Below, one piece after another: positions 1-8,740 of a DNA stretch of 64,000 bases. The stretch is from Arthrobacter rhizophilus (GTDB taxonomy: Bacteria > Actinomycetota > Actinomycetes > Actinomycetales > Micrococcaceae): positions 62,001 to 126,000 of the forward strand of contig NZ_JAPFFT010000003.1 in the NCBI RefSeq assembly GCF_026241105.1. Reading direction: 5' to 3'. The notes under the pieces are model-generated. The model saw nothing but the letters and a program-made list of their open reading frames with translations, ran no database searches and was not told where the DNA came from. The first letter of the stretch is position 1, and each line of letters opens with the position of its first letter. The position numbers and the translations under genes are program-made.

Positions 1-493
1 ACAACGAAAGTTCGGCAAAGTCAGGGGCCGAGGACACGGCCGCAGCAGAACCGTAAGCTTTCCGCGGCCGCGTACGCCGCGCCTCCCCACCACCAGAGGT
101 GCCATAGCCAATGAGCACGTTCCCGGATCCGGCCTTCTCTTCCATCCGGTACGCCTCGGCGGCTGCGGACGCAGCGGGTGCCTCGGAAACAACTTCCGCG
201 GGACCGGCCTCTTCCACAGTTTCGGGCTCAGCGGCAACCGAAGCGCCAACAGGCGCCACCGAGATCAGCGGCTTCCCGACGTCGAGCGTTTGGCCGGCTT
301 CGCCGTGCAGCACGGCGACGATGCCCGCGTACGGCGATGGCACCTCCACCATGGACTTGGCGGTCTCCACCTCGGCGATCGGCTGGTCGACGCGGATTTC
401 GTCGCCCACGGCCACAAACCAGTTGACGAGTTCGGCCTCGGTGAGGCCCTCCCCTAGGTCCGGAAGCAGGAACACCTGCATTTCTGAGCTCAT
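1..493 (-). CDS. bkdC: Branched-chain 2-oxoacid dehydrogenase E2, N-terminal part (cut by window edge)
   Basis: Dihydrolipoyl acyltransferase subunit of the branched-chain 2-oxoacid dehydrogenase complex, which carries the acyl group on a swinging lipoyl arm in catabolism of Val, Leu and Ile. The visible 164 residues hold a typical lipoyl domain: LPDLGEGLTEAE near the N-terminus and the ETAKS motif with the lipoylated lysine at residue 46. An Ala/Pro/Glu-rich linker follows; the subunit-binding and acyltransferase domains lie outside the window. The ATG sits 2 bp after the E1beta stop, so the gene is the third of an operon. The neighbouring E1 genes favour a branched-chain rather than a 2-oxoglutarate complex; a pyruvate or acetoin complex is less likely. 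Confidence 0.88.
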   Translation of the reverse strand, partial: MSSEMQVFLLPDLGEGLTEAELVNWFVAVGDEIRVDQPIAEVETAKSMVEVPSPYAGIVAVLHGEAGQTLDVGKPLISVAPVGASVAAEPETVEEAGPAEVVSEAPAASAAAEAYRMEEKAGSGNVLIGYGTSGGGEARRTRPRKAYGSAAAVSSAPDFAELSL

Positions 494-495
494 GG

Positions 496-1623
496 TCAGT
501 TCTCCCATTGAAGGTCGTCAACGGCGTCGAGGATGCGGTCGACGCTCGGCAAGTAGTAGTGCTCCAGCTTCGGAGCCGGGTACGGGACGTCGAAACCGGT
601 GACCCGGCGGATGGGCGCGGCCAGGTAGTGGAAGCAGCGCTCCTGCACGCGGGCCACAATTTCGGAGGATACAGAGGCGAAGCCGTGCGCCTCGGCAATG
701 ACAACCGCTCGACCAGTCTTGCGCACAGAAGCGCACACGGTCTCGTCGTCGAAAGGCACGATCGAGCGGACATCGATCACTTCAAGCGAACGGCCCTCTT
801 CAGCGGCCGCAGCCGCGGCGGCGAGCGCAGTCGGGACAGAGGGTCCGTAGGCGATGAGCGTCGCATCAGTGCCGGGACGCGCGACGGCGGCCCGTCCCTC
901 GCTGCTTGATCCTGCCGAAGCGTTCGCAGCGTGTTCGGCCCGCAGGGCGCCCAAGTCCACCTGGTCTTTGGACCAGTAGAGCTTCTTGGGTTCCATGAAC
1001 ATGACGGGGTCATCGGAATCGATGGCCTCGCGAAGCATGCGGTAGCCGTCCGCCACGGTCGCCGGCGTAAAGACCTTCAGGCCGGCGGTGTGGGCGTAGT
1101 AGGACTCGGACGAGTCGCAGTGGTGCTCCACGCCGCCGATCCCGCCAGCATAAGGCACACGGATAACCATGGGCAGCTTCACGGCGCCCTTGGTCCGGTT
1201 GTGCATCTTGGCCACGTGGCTGACGATCTGCTCGAAGGCGGGGTAGGCGAACGCATCGAACTGCATCTCGATTACCGGGCGCATTCCGTTCATGGCCATA
1301 CCCACGGCCATACCGACGATGCCCGACTCAGCAAGTGGAGTGTCGAAACAACGCTGTTCTCCGAAGGTGGCCATGAGGCCATCGGTGATGCGGAAGACTC
1401 CGCCCAGGCGGCCGACGTCTTCACCGAACACCAGAACGGAAGAGTCGGCCTCCATGGCGTCCGCCATCGCGGTGTTGAGCGCCTTGGCCATGGTGATGGT
1501 CTGGAGACCGGACGCTTCAGCAACGGCCGCTGCACTGGCTGCCGCACTGGCCGTGGCGGAGCTGACGTCACCTGTGACTGCGCGCTCGGTGGCTTCAGAG
1601 GATGTTGTGACGGCGGGGCTCAT
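496..1623 (-). CDS. bkdB: Branched-chain 2-oxoacid dehydrogenase E1, beta subunit
   Basis: Beta subunit of the thiamine-diphosphate-dependent E1 decarboxylase; it helps form the active site with E1alpha and passes the acyl group to the lipoyl arm of E2. The 375-residue protein begins with an Ala/Thr-rich extension of about 40 residues. It then shows the transketolase-like fold: FGEDVGRLGG, the segment FDTPLAESGIVG and the GGVEHHCDSSE segment typical of 2-oxoacid E1beta, with a C-terminal transketolase domain. The start overlaps the E1alpha stop by 4 bp (ATGA), which implies translational coupling. The Ala-rich N-terminus is longer than in most homologues, and an internal start near residue 45 (MAKALN) is possible but lacks the overlap. 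Confidence 0.92.
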   Translation of the reverse strand: MSPAVTTSSEATERAVTGDVSSATASAAASAAAVAEASGLQTITMAKALNTAMADAMEADSSVLVFGEDVGRLGGVFRITDGLMATFGEQRCFDTPLAESGIVGMAVGMAMNGMRPVIEMQFDAFAYPAFEQIVSHVAKMHNRTKGAVKLPMVIRVPYAGGIGGVEHHCDSSESYYAHTAGLKVFTPATVADGYRMLREAIDSDDPVMFMEPKKLYWSKDQVDLGALRAEHAANASAGSSSEGRAAVARPGTDATLIAYGPSVPTALAAAAAAAEEGRSLEVIDVRSIVPFDDETVCASVRKTGRAVVIAEAHGFASVSSEIVARVQERCFHYLAAPIRRVTGFDVPYPAPKLEHYYLPSVDRILDAVDDLQWEN

Positions 1624-2852
1624 TTGCCTGCCTCCTTCTGGCTGGATGCCTCACGGGCGAGTTCGTCGGCGAGCAGGGCGGACTGCTCCTTCAACTGCGA
1701 AGTGGGGGTGGAGAAGACGTAGCGGAAGAGGTTCTGCGGATCTACCGGGACGTCCTCGCCCAGGCCTTCGCGAAGCTGCGCGGCAACCGCCTCGGCCTTT
1801 GCTGCTATCCGGGTGGAACCGCCGTCGTCGAGCAGTCCACGGCCGGTGAGATACGACGTCATACGGCTGATGGGATCCTTGGCCGTCCATTCGGCAACTT
1901 CGCTGTCTTCCCGGTAGCGGGTGGCGTCGTCAGCGTTCGTGTGGGCTTGCATGCGGTACGTGTGGGCCTCGATCAGGAGCGGGCCGGAGCCTTCGCGGGC
2001 CAGCTTCACTGCGCGGTCCAGGACGGCGAGCAGCGCGACGAGGTCGTTGCCGTCCACGCGTTCACCGGCCATGCCATAGCCAACGGCCTTGTGGGCCAGT
2101 GAGGGCGCCACGGACTGGTGGCTCAGGGGCACCGAGATGGCGTACTTGTTGTTCTGCACGAAGAAGATTACTGGCAGGTGGAAGACTGCTGCGAAGTTGA
2201 GCGCCTCGTGGAAGTCCCCTTCGCTGGTGGCACCATCGCCGCACATTGCCAACACCACGGTGTCCTCGCCGCGCAGTTTGGCGGCATGGGCAACCCCGAC
2301 CCCGTGTAGCAGCTGGGTGGTCAGCGGCGTGCACTGGATGCCCACCTTGTGCTTGGTGGGGTCGTAGCCGCCGTGCCAGTCACCGCGGAAGATCGTCATG
2401 GTCTCAACAGGGTCTACGCCCCGGGACATGACAGCGACGGCATCACGGTAGGTGGGGAACAGCCAGTCACCTTCGCGCAAGCAGAGGGCAGCAGCCACCT
2501 GGCATGCTTCCTGGCCGTGGCTGGAGGGGTACACGGCCATGCGGCCCTGCCGGACGAGGGCGGAGTTCTGGTCATTGACGCGACGCCCGACCACGAGCTG
2601 TTCGTACGCTGCCATGAGTTCGGCGTCACCGGGGATGGGATATTCGTGGCCGGGTTCGGTGCCCTGCTCAGCTTCGGGCTTGAGCGTGCCTGACGGGTCC
2701 ACCATCTGGATCTGGTGCCGGGCAGGCAGCATGTAGTCTTCCACGCTGATTCCGAACTTGCGCCGTACTTCGGAAGCTTGGTCGTTTACTTCGGAGTCGT
2801 CCGGCCGAGCGTCAGCCAGACCCTGGGCCTCATGGTCCGCGGAGATCGTCAT
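1620..2852 (-). CDS. bkdA: Branched-chain 2-oxoacid dehydrogenase E1, alpha subunit
   Basis: Alpha subunit of the thiamine-diphosphate-dependent E1 component, which decarboxylates branched-chain 2-oxoacids. The 410-residue protein has the thiamine-diphosphate motif, beginning CGDGATSEGD at about residue 205 and ending in QNNKYAIS. The substrate-channel region with YPSSHGQEA and the phosphorylation-loop-like stretch TYRMQAHTNADD are also present. First gene of the operon E1alpha-E1beta-E2. An Lrp/AsnC gene diverges from its 5' end across about 170 bp, a common arrangement for bkd operons induced by branched-chain amino acids. The start has only a weak ribosome-binding site (AAAGACGG). Confidence 0.92.
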   Translation of the reverse strand: MTISADHEAQGLADARPDDSEVNDQASEVRRKFGISVEDYMLPARHQIQMVDPSGTLKPEAEQGTEPGHEYPIPGDAELMAAYEQLVVGRRVNDQNSALVRQGRMAVYPSSHGQEACQVAAALCLREGDWLFPTYRDAVAVMSRGVDPVETMTIFRGDWHGGYDPTKHKVGIQCTPLTTQLLHGVGVAHAAKLRGEDTVVLAMCGDGATSEGDFHEALNFAAVFHLPVIFFVQNNKYAISVPLSHQSVAPSLAHKAVGYGMAGERVDGNDLVALLAVLDRAVKLAREGSGPLLIEAHTYRMQAHTNADDATRYREDSEVAEWTAKDPISRMTSYLTGRGLLDDGGSTRIAAKAEAVAAQLREGLGEDVPVDPQNLFRYVFSTPTSQLKEQSALLADELAREASSQKEAGK

Positions 2853-3023
2853 TGGTCCGTCTTTCTGTATCCACTATTTGTCACCAGTATGTTCCCTAGA
2901 GAAGTTTCGTATCCAGCTCTAGCCAGAATCATGGAAAAGCTTGTTAGAAAGGTCTAATCTGGAAGACAAATTGCAAATGTGAGCTGGGTAACTGGCTCAC
3001 CTTGTGGACGAATTGGAGATGCG

Positions 3024-3488
3024 ATGGCCGAGGTCGAAGCGGATCAGGCGGAAGTCCCCCTGGACCAAGTGGACAGGGACATCATTGCCGAGCTGACGCG
3101 GGACGGAAGGATGTCAGTCACCCAGGTGGCGGAGAACGTCCACATCAGCAGGGCACACGCGTACTCAAGAATCTCCAGGCTGACGGGCGAGGGTGTGCTC
3201 ACCAAGTTCACAGCGCTGGTGGACCCCATAAAGGCCGGCTTGAAATCATCGGCCTACGTCACGCTCAAGGTGCAGCAGCACTCGTGGCGTGAGCTTCGGG
3301 AAGAGCTTCGGCTCATTCCCGAAGTGCAGCACATTGCCTTGGTGGGCGGCGATTTCGACGTCATCCTGTTGGTGCGCGCCACCGACAATATTCACCTACG
3401 CCGTGTCATTTTCGACCAACTGCAGTCAATGCCAGGGGTGCAGGATACGCAGACGTTCCTGGTGTTTGAGGATTTGGATACGCGGTAG
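3024..3488 (+). CDS. Lrp/AsnC-family transcriptional regulator
   Basis: Feast/famine regulator of 154 residues. Residues about 10-60 form the winged helix-turn-helix (VDRDIIAELTRDGRMSV, then a recognition helix in HISRAHAYSRISRL). Residues 65-150 form the RAM/ligand-binding domain with the GxxDxxL-type segment VGGDFDVILLVRA. It diverges from the branched-chain dehydrogenase operon, so it is the probable regulator of those genes, in the manner of BkdR. The ATG at 3024 was chosen because GGAG lies 5 bp upstream; a GTG at 2979 would add 15 residues that look non-coding. The ligand is inferred to be a branched-chain amino or keto acid and is not visible in the sequence. Confidence 0.88.
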   Translation: MAEVEADQAEVPLDQVDRDIIAELTRDGRMSVTQVAENVHISRAHAYSRISRLTGEGVLTKFTALVDPIKAGLKSSAYVTLKVQQHSWRELREELRLIPEVQHIALVGGDFDVILLVRATDNIHLRRVIFDQLQSMPGVQDTQTFLVFEDLDTR

Positions 3489-3711
3489 GGCGGTCAATCA
3501 GACAAAGCGAGCCGCGCGGAGCCCCTTGAAAGCCACGCGACTCCACTCTCCAACTCTTCCTCCGCAAACAGTGCAGGCGTCCATTGCGCGATCCTTGGCC
3601 ATACTTGCGGCAATTTGGATTTCAATACCTAGAGAGATCCGCTTCCCGGAACTCTCTAAATGGTCGGGAGTGCGGCCGACTATGTCCGGCGTGTTGATAA
3701 GACCGCCGACG

Positions 3712-4605
3712 TTACCGCTTCGTTAGGGGCGCACGGAGGCCGTCCCGGATTCCGTGGACGAAACGCGCCAGTTTGGCGAAGCGTTGACGCTCGAACACGA
3801 GTGTCAAGGCGATTTGCTGTGGAATCTGCCAGATGCCCTCGTGGGTAAGGCCTAGTTTGCGCCCGTGCTTGCGAGTGAAGAGGACGCGATTGCGGGCCTT
3901 GTAATAGCAGCGGGCAGGGCTGTGCCCAAAGGCGAAGAACCGCTCTATATGCCAGCGGCCCGCGAGGTCTTTGCGCGGCACCCGAAGCCAAGTGGGGGTT
4001 GCCCGCCCCACTTCATGGAGCAGGGCGGCCGTGTTAACGCGAAGGATCACGTATCCGGCATCCATGAGACGCTGATTGAAGTCGTAATCGACGTAGTCGA
4101 TGAAGAACAATTCATCGAACCCGCCGACTCGGCTCCACGCGACGAGATCGACGATAGCTCCCGACGTGATGGCGCCCCTCCGAGCCGGTTGCCGGTACCG
4201 TTCGACTTGCGGTAAAGGGAGAGCCCTGAATTCCTCGAGGGTTAGTTTGTTTCGGTCAACTATGTACGGCGTGACCATGCCGATACCGTCAGCGAACTCC
4301 GCGGCGAGTGTCGACACCATCGCCGGGGAGCACACGCTGTCTTGGTCAAGGGTAAGAAGGAGTGTTGCGCCGTGGTCGAGGGCGGCCTCCGCTAGCCGGT
4401 TGAGCGCGGCCGCAATGCCATTATTTGTTTCGCTGTAGACGACCACAGCGTTCGGTGAGGTATGAACGAGGTCTGCGATTGCCTCGCTGTTGCTCGAGCC
4501 GTTGTCGTAAATGAAGACGTGAGGTACCTGAGGTGAGATCGCCTCCAGGTTCTCCCGGAGTCGGTCGATGTCGGGTTCGAAAGTGACGATGCCGGCGATG
4601 ATCAT
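3712..4605 (-). CDS. Family 2 glycosyltransferase, rhamnosyltransferase-like
   Basis: Probable GT-A fold glycosyltransferase of 297 residues that adds a sugar, perhaps rhamnose from dTDP-rhamnose, to a lipid-linked surface polysaccharide repeat. The order GIVTFEPD, FIYDNGSSN, ETNNGIAAALNR, LLTLDQDS (DxD-like) and FIDYVDYDFNQRL is the pattern of the RfbF/WbbL-like rhamnosyltransferases. No membrane segment is evident, so it probably acts at the inner face of the membrane. It is the last gene of the minus-strand cluster and overlaps a short upstream frame by 4 bp. The sugar specificity is an inference from family resemblance. Confidence 0.82.
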   Translation of the reverse strand: MIIAGIVTFEPDIDRLRENLEAISPQVPHVFIYDNGSSNSEAIADLVHTSPNAVVVYSETNNGIAAALNRLAEAALDHGATLLLTLDQDSVCSPAMVSTLAAEFADGIGMVTPYIVDRNKLTLEEFRALPLPQVERYRQPARRGAITSGAIVDLVAWSRVGGFDELFFIDYVDYDFNQRLMDAGYVILRVNTAALLHEVGRATPTWLRVPRKDLAGRWHIERFFAFGHSPARCYYKARNRVLFTRKHGRKLGLTHEGIWQIPQQIALTLVFERQRFAKLARFVHGIRDGLRAPLTKR

Positions 4606-4823
4606 GCGGAAATTCTCAGTCCTGGTGGTCGGGAGCGGGTGAGGGTGGGTGAGTTCGGACAGGAAGACGCCAACATGGTAAGCGCATTCCTCATTGGCAT
4701 TGCGCGCAACTCACCAGTTTGGTTGACGTAGGTGGCCACGCAGTAGCGTACTGCCTCGTCGATGCGAGGACGCGATGTCATCGAGCGGCGACCGGGCTCG
4801 GCTGGGGTATCGATCCTAGACAT
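4602..4823 (-). CDS. Small hypothetical ORF between flippase and glycosyltransferase
   Basis: A 73-residue frame that fills the gap between two cluster genes. Its ATG lies 2 bp after the flippase stop and its stop overlaps the next ATG by 4 bp, an arrangement that suggests translation. The product has no recognisable domain, no membrane segment and no convincing Shine-Dalgarno sequence, and the composition is only weakly coding-like. It could be a relic of a larger gene or a chance frame. Confidence 0.3.
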   Translation of the reverse strand: MSRIDTPAEPGRRSMTSRPRIDEAVRYCVATYVNQTGELRAMPMRNALTMLASSCPNSPTLTRSRPPGLRISA

Positions 4824-4825
4824 GG

Positions 4826-6307
4826 CTAAAGTGCTTCTCTTTGCCTCAGGAGCGCGGACCGAACGAGCCGGGACCAGTCGGCAAGCTGAGTACGGCTAGC
4901 CGGGATGGCGAGGAGCACCGCGGCGAATGCGATGGTTCCGGCAAAAACTCCCCCGAGAACGCATAGAAAGGTGGCGAGCGGTGCGAGCGCGAGGTAAACG
5001 GCAGCAGACGCTGCGCTGCCGAAGACACCGGCCAGGAGGATCTGGCAGCCGTTCGTGAAGAAGCGGCGTGTGGATAGGCCAGTGGCGCGCGAGAGCCAGA
5101 TCAGGAACAGGGGCCAGGAGAAGACTACTGCGGCCGCGTACCCCCAGGCGACGCCGTCGAGACCAAACTGAGAGCCGATGAAGATGCTCGCGATCTCAAG
5201 CGGCTTCGATACGAGATTGTAGTGCAAAAGAGCCCTCGGCTGCTCTTTCACGATGAACGCCCAATAATTCACGTGGTTGAACACCAGCACAGAGCCGCCA
5301 ATCGCCAGAATCTGGAAGACTGTCACGGCCGGGCGCCACTGATCTCCGAGGACGAGTGGGATGAGACCCGGCGCGGTCCCTGCAGTGACGGCGAACACCC
5401 AGACGATAAGCGACCCCACCCCGAATTGGATCTTACATAGCAGTGCGTCGGGATCTCGCTGCTCGTCCTTGGCGCGGTTCAGCGTCGAGATCACGACCTG
5501 AGTGAGCGGGTCGAGGAAGCGGCCGGCAGGCGCGGTCAGCAGTTGGTATGCGCGATTGTAGTATCCGAGCTGCGTGACTCCGAGCTGGGTGCCGATGAGC
5601 ATGGTTCCAATGTTGCTTTGCACGTACGCTAGCAGCTGCGCGACACTGTAAGTTGCGCCGATCTTGAACAGCCGTAGCGCGTCCGGTCCTCTGCTCGGCG
5701 CCAGAGGAATCCACCGGCTGGCGATCCACCGATAGACCAAAACGAGCGCTGCAGCAGTGAGGCTCTGCGCAACCAACGCCCAGTATCCGGCGCCGGCAAT
5801 CCCAAGCACGATCGCGACAGCGAGTCCGGCAAGCTGCCCGATCACGTCGCTGGCCACCAGCGCCCCGAATTGCATGTTGCGTGCCAACTGAACCTGGAGC
5901 TGAGAGGTCATCCCGCCCAAGAACACCGAGATCGCGAGGGCCGGCACGATCTGGGCTAGACGCGGCTCGCGGAAAAGGTCGATGAGCGCGGGCGTGCTTG
6001 CGGCCATCAGGATCGAGAAGATGGCTGCGGTCGCTGCGCTCATCCAGAACAGATTCGACGCCTGCTGGCGGGAGAGCGACTGTTCCTGCAGGCCGGCGAG
6101 CGGCAGTCCGAAGTCGCGGAGGAGGTTGCCGAGTACGACGAAGATCGTCACCATCGCGACCAGGCCGAAATCCGACGGCGTCAACAGTCGGGAGAGGATG
6201 AGCAACGAGGCGACTTGGATGACGAAGGTCGCTCCGCTTCCCACCAGGACCAGGCCTCCTCCTCGTGCCCCTCGGACGGAGAGGTCCCCGCCCTTCAATT
6301 CGGTCAT
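4826..6307 (-). CDS. Polysaccharide flippase (MOP superfamily, Wzx-like)
   Basis: Membrane protein of 493 residues that probably flips undecaprenyl-linked polysaccharide repeat units to the outer face of the membrane. It begins with a short cytoplasmic segment and the characteristic first helix region GATFVIQVASLLILSRLLTPSDFG, then shows about 12-14 hydrophobic segments, as in the PST/Wzx branch (the LPS biosynthesis protein group). The ATG at 6307 was chosen because it overlaps the stop of the upstream glycosyltransferase by 4 bp; a longer frame starting at 6376 would add 23 residues antisense-like in composition. Neighbouring glycosyltransferases and the EpsG-like polymerase support a Wzx/Wzy pathway. 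Confidence 0.87.
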   Translation of the reverse strand: MTELKGGDLSVRGARGGGLVLVGSGATFVIQVASLLILSRLLTPSDFGLVAMVTIFVVLGNLLRDFGLPLAGLQEQSLSRQQASNLFWMSAATAAIFSILMAASTPALIDLFREPRLAQIVPALAISVFLGGMTSQLQVQLARNMQFGALVASDVIGQLAGLAVAIVLGIAGAGYWALVAQSLTAAALVLVYRWIASRWIPLAPSRGPDALRLFKIGATYSVAQLLAYVQSNIGTMLIGTQLGVTQLGYYNRAYQLLTAPAGRFLDPLTQVVISTLNRAKDEQRDPDALLCKIQFGVGSLIVWVFAVTAGTAPGLIPLVLGDQWRPAVTVFQILAIGGSVLVFNHVNYWAFIVKEQPRALLHYNLVSKPLEIASIFIGSQFGLDGVAWGYAAAVVFSWPLFLIWLSRATGLSTRRFFTNGCQILLAGVFGSAASAAVYLALAPLATFLCVLGGVFAGTIAFAAVLLAIPASRTQLADWSRLVRSALLRQREAL

Positions 6308-7467
6308 GGTTTTTTCCCCGAGCCCTGCGGAGCGGCGTCCGCCGCTGACATTCCGAGGCGGCCGCTGCGCGCCCATACCCGGCCTAGCAGGCAGAGCAGG
6401 CCGACGTGTCCGCGGTATGCGGCTGAGGCAAAAATACGGTCCCGCCAGCTATTCCGCGCCGCATGCTTAACCGCGATGCGCACGGATGGTTCTTCCAGGA
6501 GCGCGCGCAAGATCAAGCTATTTGCGGATCTCCCGCCAACGGCGGCCATCACCCCGGTCAGTAGCTTGAGGTAATTCAGCAAGCCGTCCGCAGCGGCCCG
6601 CGCGATACGGTCCCGGGCATCGTCTGTGAGGTCGCGTCGCTCGTAGATGGCGCCCACGACACCAGCAAACTCCCGAACTGTGCGCTCGAGGGCATTGATC
6701 ATACTGAGAGTCACGCGGCGAGTCACGCCTTGCTCGTGGGTCTGGTCGTACACATACCAAGGGTCGGAACAGAACGCCACGCGGGCGGTCTCGAGCAGCA
6801 TCGAGAGGTTGTAGAGTCGGTCCTCGGCATGGGACACCCCTTCCCGGAAGCGATGCCGTCGGGCGTTGTCTGTCCTGTGTAGGGACGCCACCACGTTCGT
6901 GACCGACAGAAGCCCCGTCGGCTGCTGGGGCGAGGGGGAATCCGAGAGCGCGCGGACACAGGCGGTGATGATCATGTCGCGGGTGCCCAGCAGTGGCTCC
7001 CTCGCCGAGGGGCCGCCGGTTCGCCACTCCGCCGTGCCGCTTTCGTGAAGGATGCGAATGCCACCAAAGACGGCTTCGGCCTCCGTGGTCCGCGCTACGT
7101 CCAGAGCGGCGGAGAGGAACCCTGGCTCCAGGTAGTCGTCGGCATCAAGGTAGGCGATGAACTCTCCGCGCGCCTGCTCCACCCCCGTGTTCCGCGCCGC
7201 GGACACCCCGCCGTTCGCGCGGTGTACGACGCGGATCCGCGCATCTCGTTCGGCGACACGGGAGAGGAACTCCGCGACTTCCACAGTGGACCCGTCATCC
7301 ACGATCAACAGCTCGAGATCCGGATGTGTCTGGGCTAGTGCGCTGACAACGGCGCGTTCGATCAGCTCTGGATGCGTGTTGAAGACCGGAACGACGACTG
7401 TGACGAGGAGGCCACCGCCGGACTCAGCGGGAGAAGATCGAGTCATAGGGGAGGACACCATGGGCAT
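6304..7467 (-). CDS. Family 2 glycosyltransferase
   Basis: GT2 glycosyltransferase of up to 387 residues. The N-terminal GT-A domain shows VVVPVFNTH, LLIVDDGST, VHRANGGVSAARNTG and the metal-binding AYLDADDY. The C-terminal half is helical without clear membrane spans. It transfers a sugar to the growing repeat unit; donor and acceptor cannot be read from the sequence. Its 5' end overlaps the EpsG-like gene by up to 44 bp, and starts at 7467, 7461 and 7446 are all possible because none has a good ribosome-binding site. Its stop overlaps the flippase ATG, so the pair is translationally coupled. Confidence 0.84.
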   Translation of the reverse strand: MPMVSSPMTRSSPAESGGGLLVTVVVPVFNTHPELIERAVVSALAQTHPDLELLIVDDGSTVEVAEFLSRVAERDARIRVVHRANGGVSAARNTGVEQARGEFIAYLDADDYLEPGFLSAALDVARTTEAEAVFGGIRILHESGTAEWRTGGPSAREPLLGTRDMIITACVRALSDSPSPQQPTGLLSVTNVVASLHRTDNARRHRFREGVSHAEDRLYNLSMLLETARVAFCSDPWYVYDQTHEQGVTRRVTLSMINALERTVREFAGVVGAIYERRDLTDDARDRIARAAADGLLNYLKLLTGVMAAVGGRSANSLILRALLEEPSVRIAVKHAARNSWRDRIFASAAYRGHVGLLCLLGRVWARSGRLGMSAADAAPQGSGKKP

Positions 7468-8734
7468 TCCAGACTAAGAATTGGAAGACGAAACTCGTCA
7501 TATAGGCGGACATGAAGGCGACGGTGAGCAGGTGACGGGCAAGTCGGTTCCGGACGAGAGACAGCGCCAGGGGAACAGCGACCAGCTGGGCCGGAGCGAA
7601 GTAGTAGTCCAGACGTGAGAATAGATAAGCGATCGTGGTCGTGGCAACGAGAACCGCCGTGCTCACGGCGAGTACGTTTACCACCGAGTCTGCATACCGA
7701 TCCGCGCTTCCGGCCTTACCGACCTTTGTGGCAACGAGAACCTCCGCGCTCACGGCGGGCACCTTTACCTCCGAGTCTGCATACCGATCCGCGCTTCCGG
7801 CCTTACCGACCTTCGTGGCAACGAGAACCTCCGCGCTCACGGCGGGCACCTTTACCACCGAGTCCTCAAACCGATCCGCGCTTCCGACCTTGCCGGCCTT
7901 GCCGACCTTGACGAGGGTGAACGCGAGGGCGGCGAGGGCGACGGTGACCACGGCGGGATGGATACTCCGCGTCGCGCCGTAATTGGAGTCGAAGTACCAC
8001 GCATAACTCGGTGCGAATTGCTCCACGAGCAGCGACACCGTCTGCGGCACCAGCAGGATAGCCAGGATCATGGCCAGCGCGATCACGATGCGCGCAGCGC
8101 GGCCTACCCGGATCCACATGAGCGGCCAGACTGCGAACCACGCGAGAGCGCTAGCATGGAACGACGCGGCAAGCAACGTGGCGAGCACAAAAGCCAGATG
8201 CTTCTTCCGGAGCGCGAATTCGAATGTGTTCACGAGGATCGCGATAGCGAGTCCCTGCTTGACGAGGTTAAAGTCCTCGAGGTAAAAGCCACCGAAGGCG
8301 TAAATAAACACCGAGAGCGCGGGATTGATCGACATCCGCAAGAAAAACCGGTAGAACAAAGCGATCGTGAGGAACGAGGTGACGACGAAGATCCCCTGAT
8401 AATCGTCCGTAATCAGCCCGACTGCTTTATTGAGCAGAACGTAGCCTGGCTCCTGCCCGTTGACATCGCCGTGCTGGATCTGTTCGAAAAGTGGAGCATA
8501 ACGGAACCAGTAGTCGGTTCCGATGCCATATCGCAACGCGGCGATCAGAAACAGGATTAAGAAGCTTAGGGTCACCCCAAATATGCCTGCAATCCTGTCT
8601 CCGTTCCCCTTCAGCCGCGAGGTGAGGGGGGCGGACCCGAGAGTAACGGCCCAGAGCGGGCTTGTGCGGGGCGGAGGCCTGCGGTATAAAAGCATGGCCG
8701 CGCTTGCAAGCAACCCACCAAACAAGTAGATCAC
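7424..8734 (-). CDS. EpsG/Wzy-like polysaccharide polymerase with an internal tandem repeat
   Basis: Polytopic membrane protein of 436 residues resembling the EpsG family, which polymerises exopolysaccharide repeat units outside the membrane. Family features are LRYGIGTDYWFRY, the EPGYVLLNKAV segment and the VKQGLAIAI helix. About 10 hydrophobic segments are visible. Between a helix ending near residue 275 and the helix containing TTTIAYLFSR there is a soluble insertion of three copies of a 29-residue unit (see the repeat at 7641-7910), not expected in this family. The start is a GTG 6 bp after the upstream glycosyltransferase stop. The repeat keeps the frame, so the protein is probably still made. 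Confidence 0.75.
   Translation of the reverse strand: MIYLFGGLLASAAMLLYRRPPPRTSPLWAVTLGSAPLTSRLKGNGDRIAGIFGVTLSFLILFLIAALRYGIGTDYWFRYAPLFEQIQHGDVNGQEPGYVLLNKAVGLITDDYQGIFVVTSFLTIALFYRFFLRMSINPALSVFIYAFGGFYLEDFNLVKQGLAIAILVNTFEFALRKKHLAFVLATLLAASFHASALAWFAVWPLMWIRVGRAARIVIALAMILAILLVPQTVSLLVEQFAPSYAWYFDSNYGATRSIHPAVVTVALAALAFTLVKVGKAGKVGSADRFEDSVVKVPAVSAEVLVATKVGKAGSADRYADSEVKVPAVSAEVLVATKVGKAGSADRYADSVVNVLAVSTAVLVATTTIAYLFSRLDYYFAPAQLVAVPLALSLVRNRLARHLLTVAFMSAYMTSFVFQFLVWNAHGVLPYDSIFSR
7641..7910 (-). repeat. In-frame 87-bp tandem repeat, three copies, inside the EpsG-like gene
   Basis: Three consecutive units with an 87-bp period; the marker GTGGCAACGAGAACC occurs at 7641, 7728 and 7815. 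Each unit encodes 29 residues (KVGKAGSADRYADS followed by a Val/Ala-rich half), and the copy nearest the start codon has 9 extra bases. The middle copy is almost identical to its neighbours at the DNA level, which suggests recent duplication. Such arrays can vary in copy number by slippage without shifting the frame. Confidence 0.95.
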
Positions 8735-8740
8735 TGCGGA

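Noticed and set aside
7641..7910. Separate plus-strand gene across the tandem repeat
   Set aside because: The plus-strand frames are Arg/Pro-rich shadows; the minus-strand frame continues the EpsG-like membrane protein on both sides.
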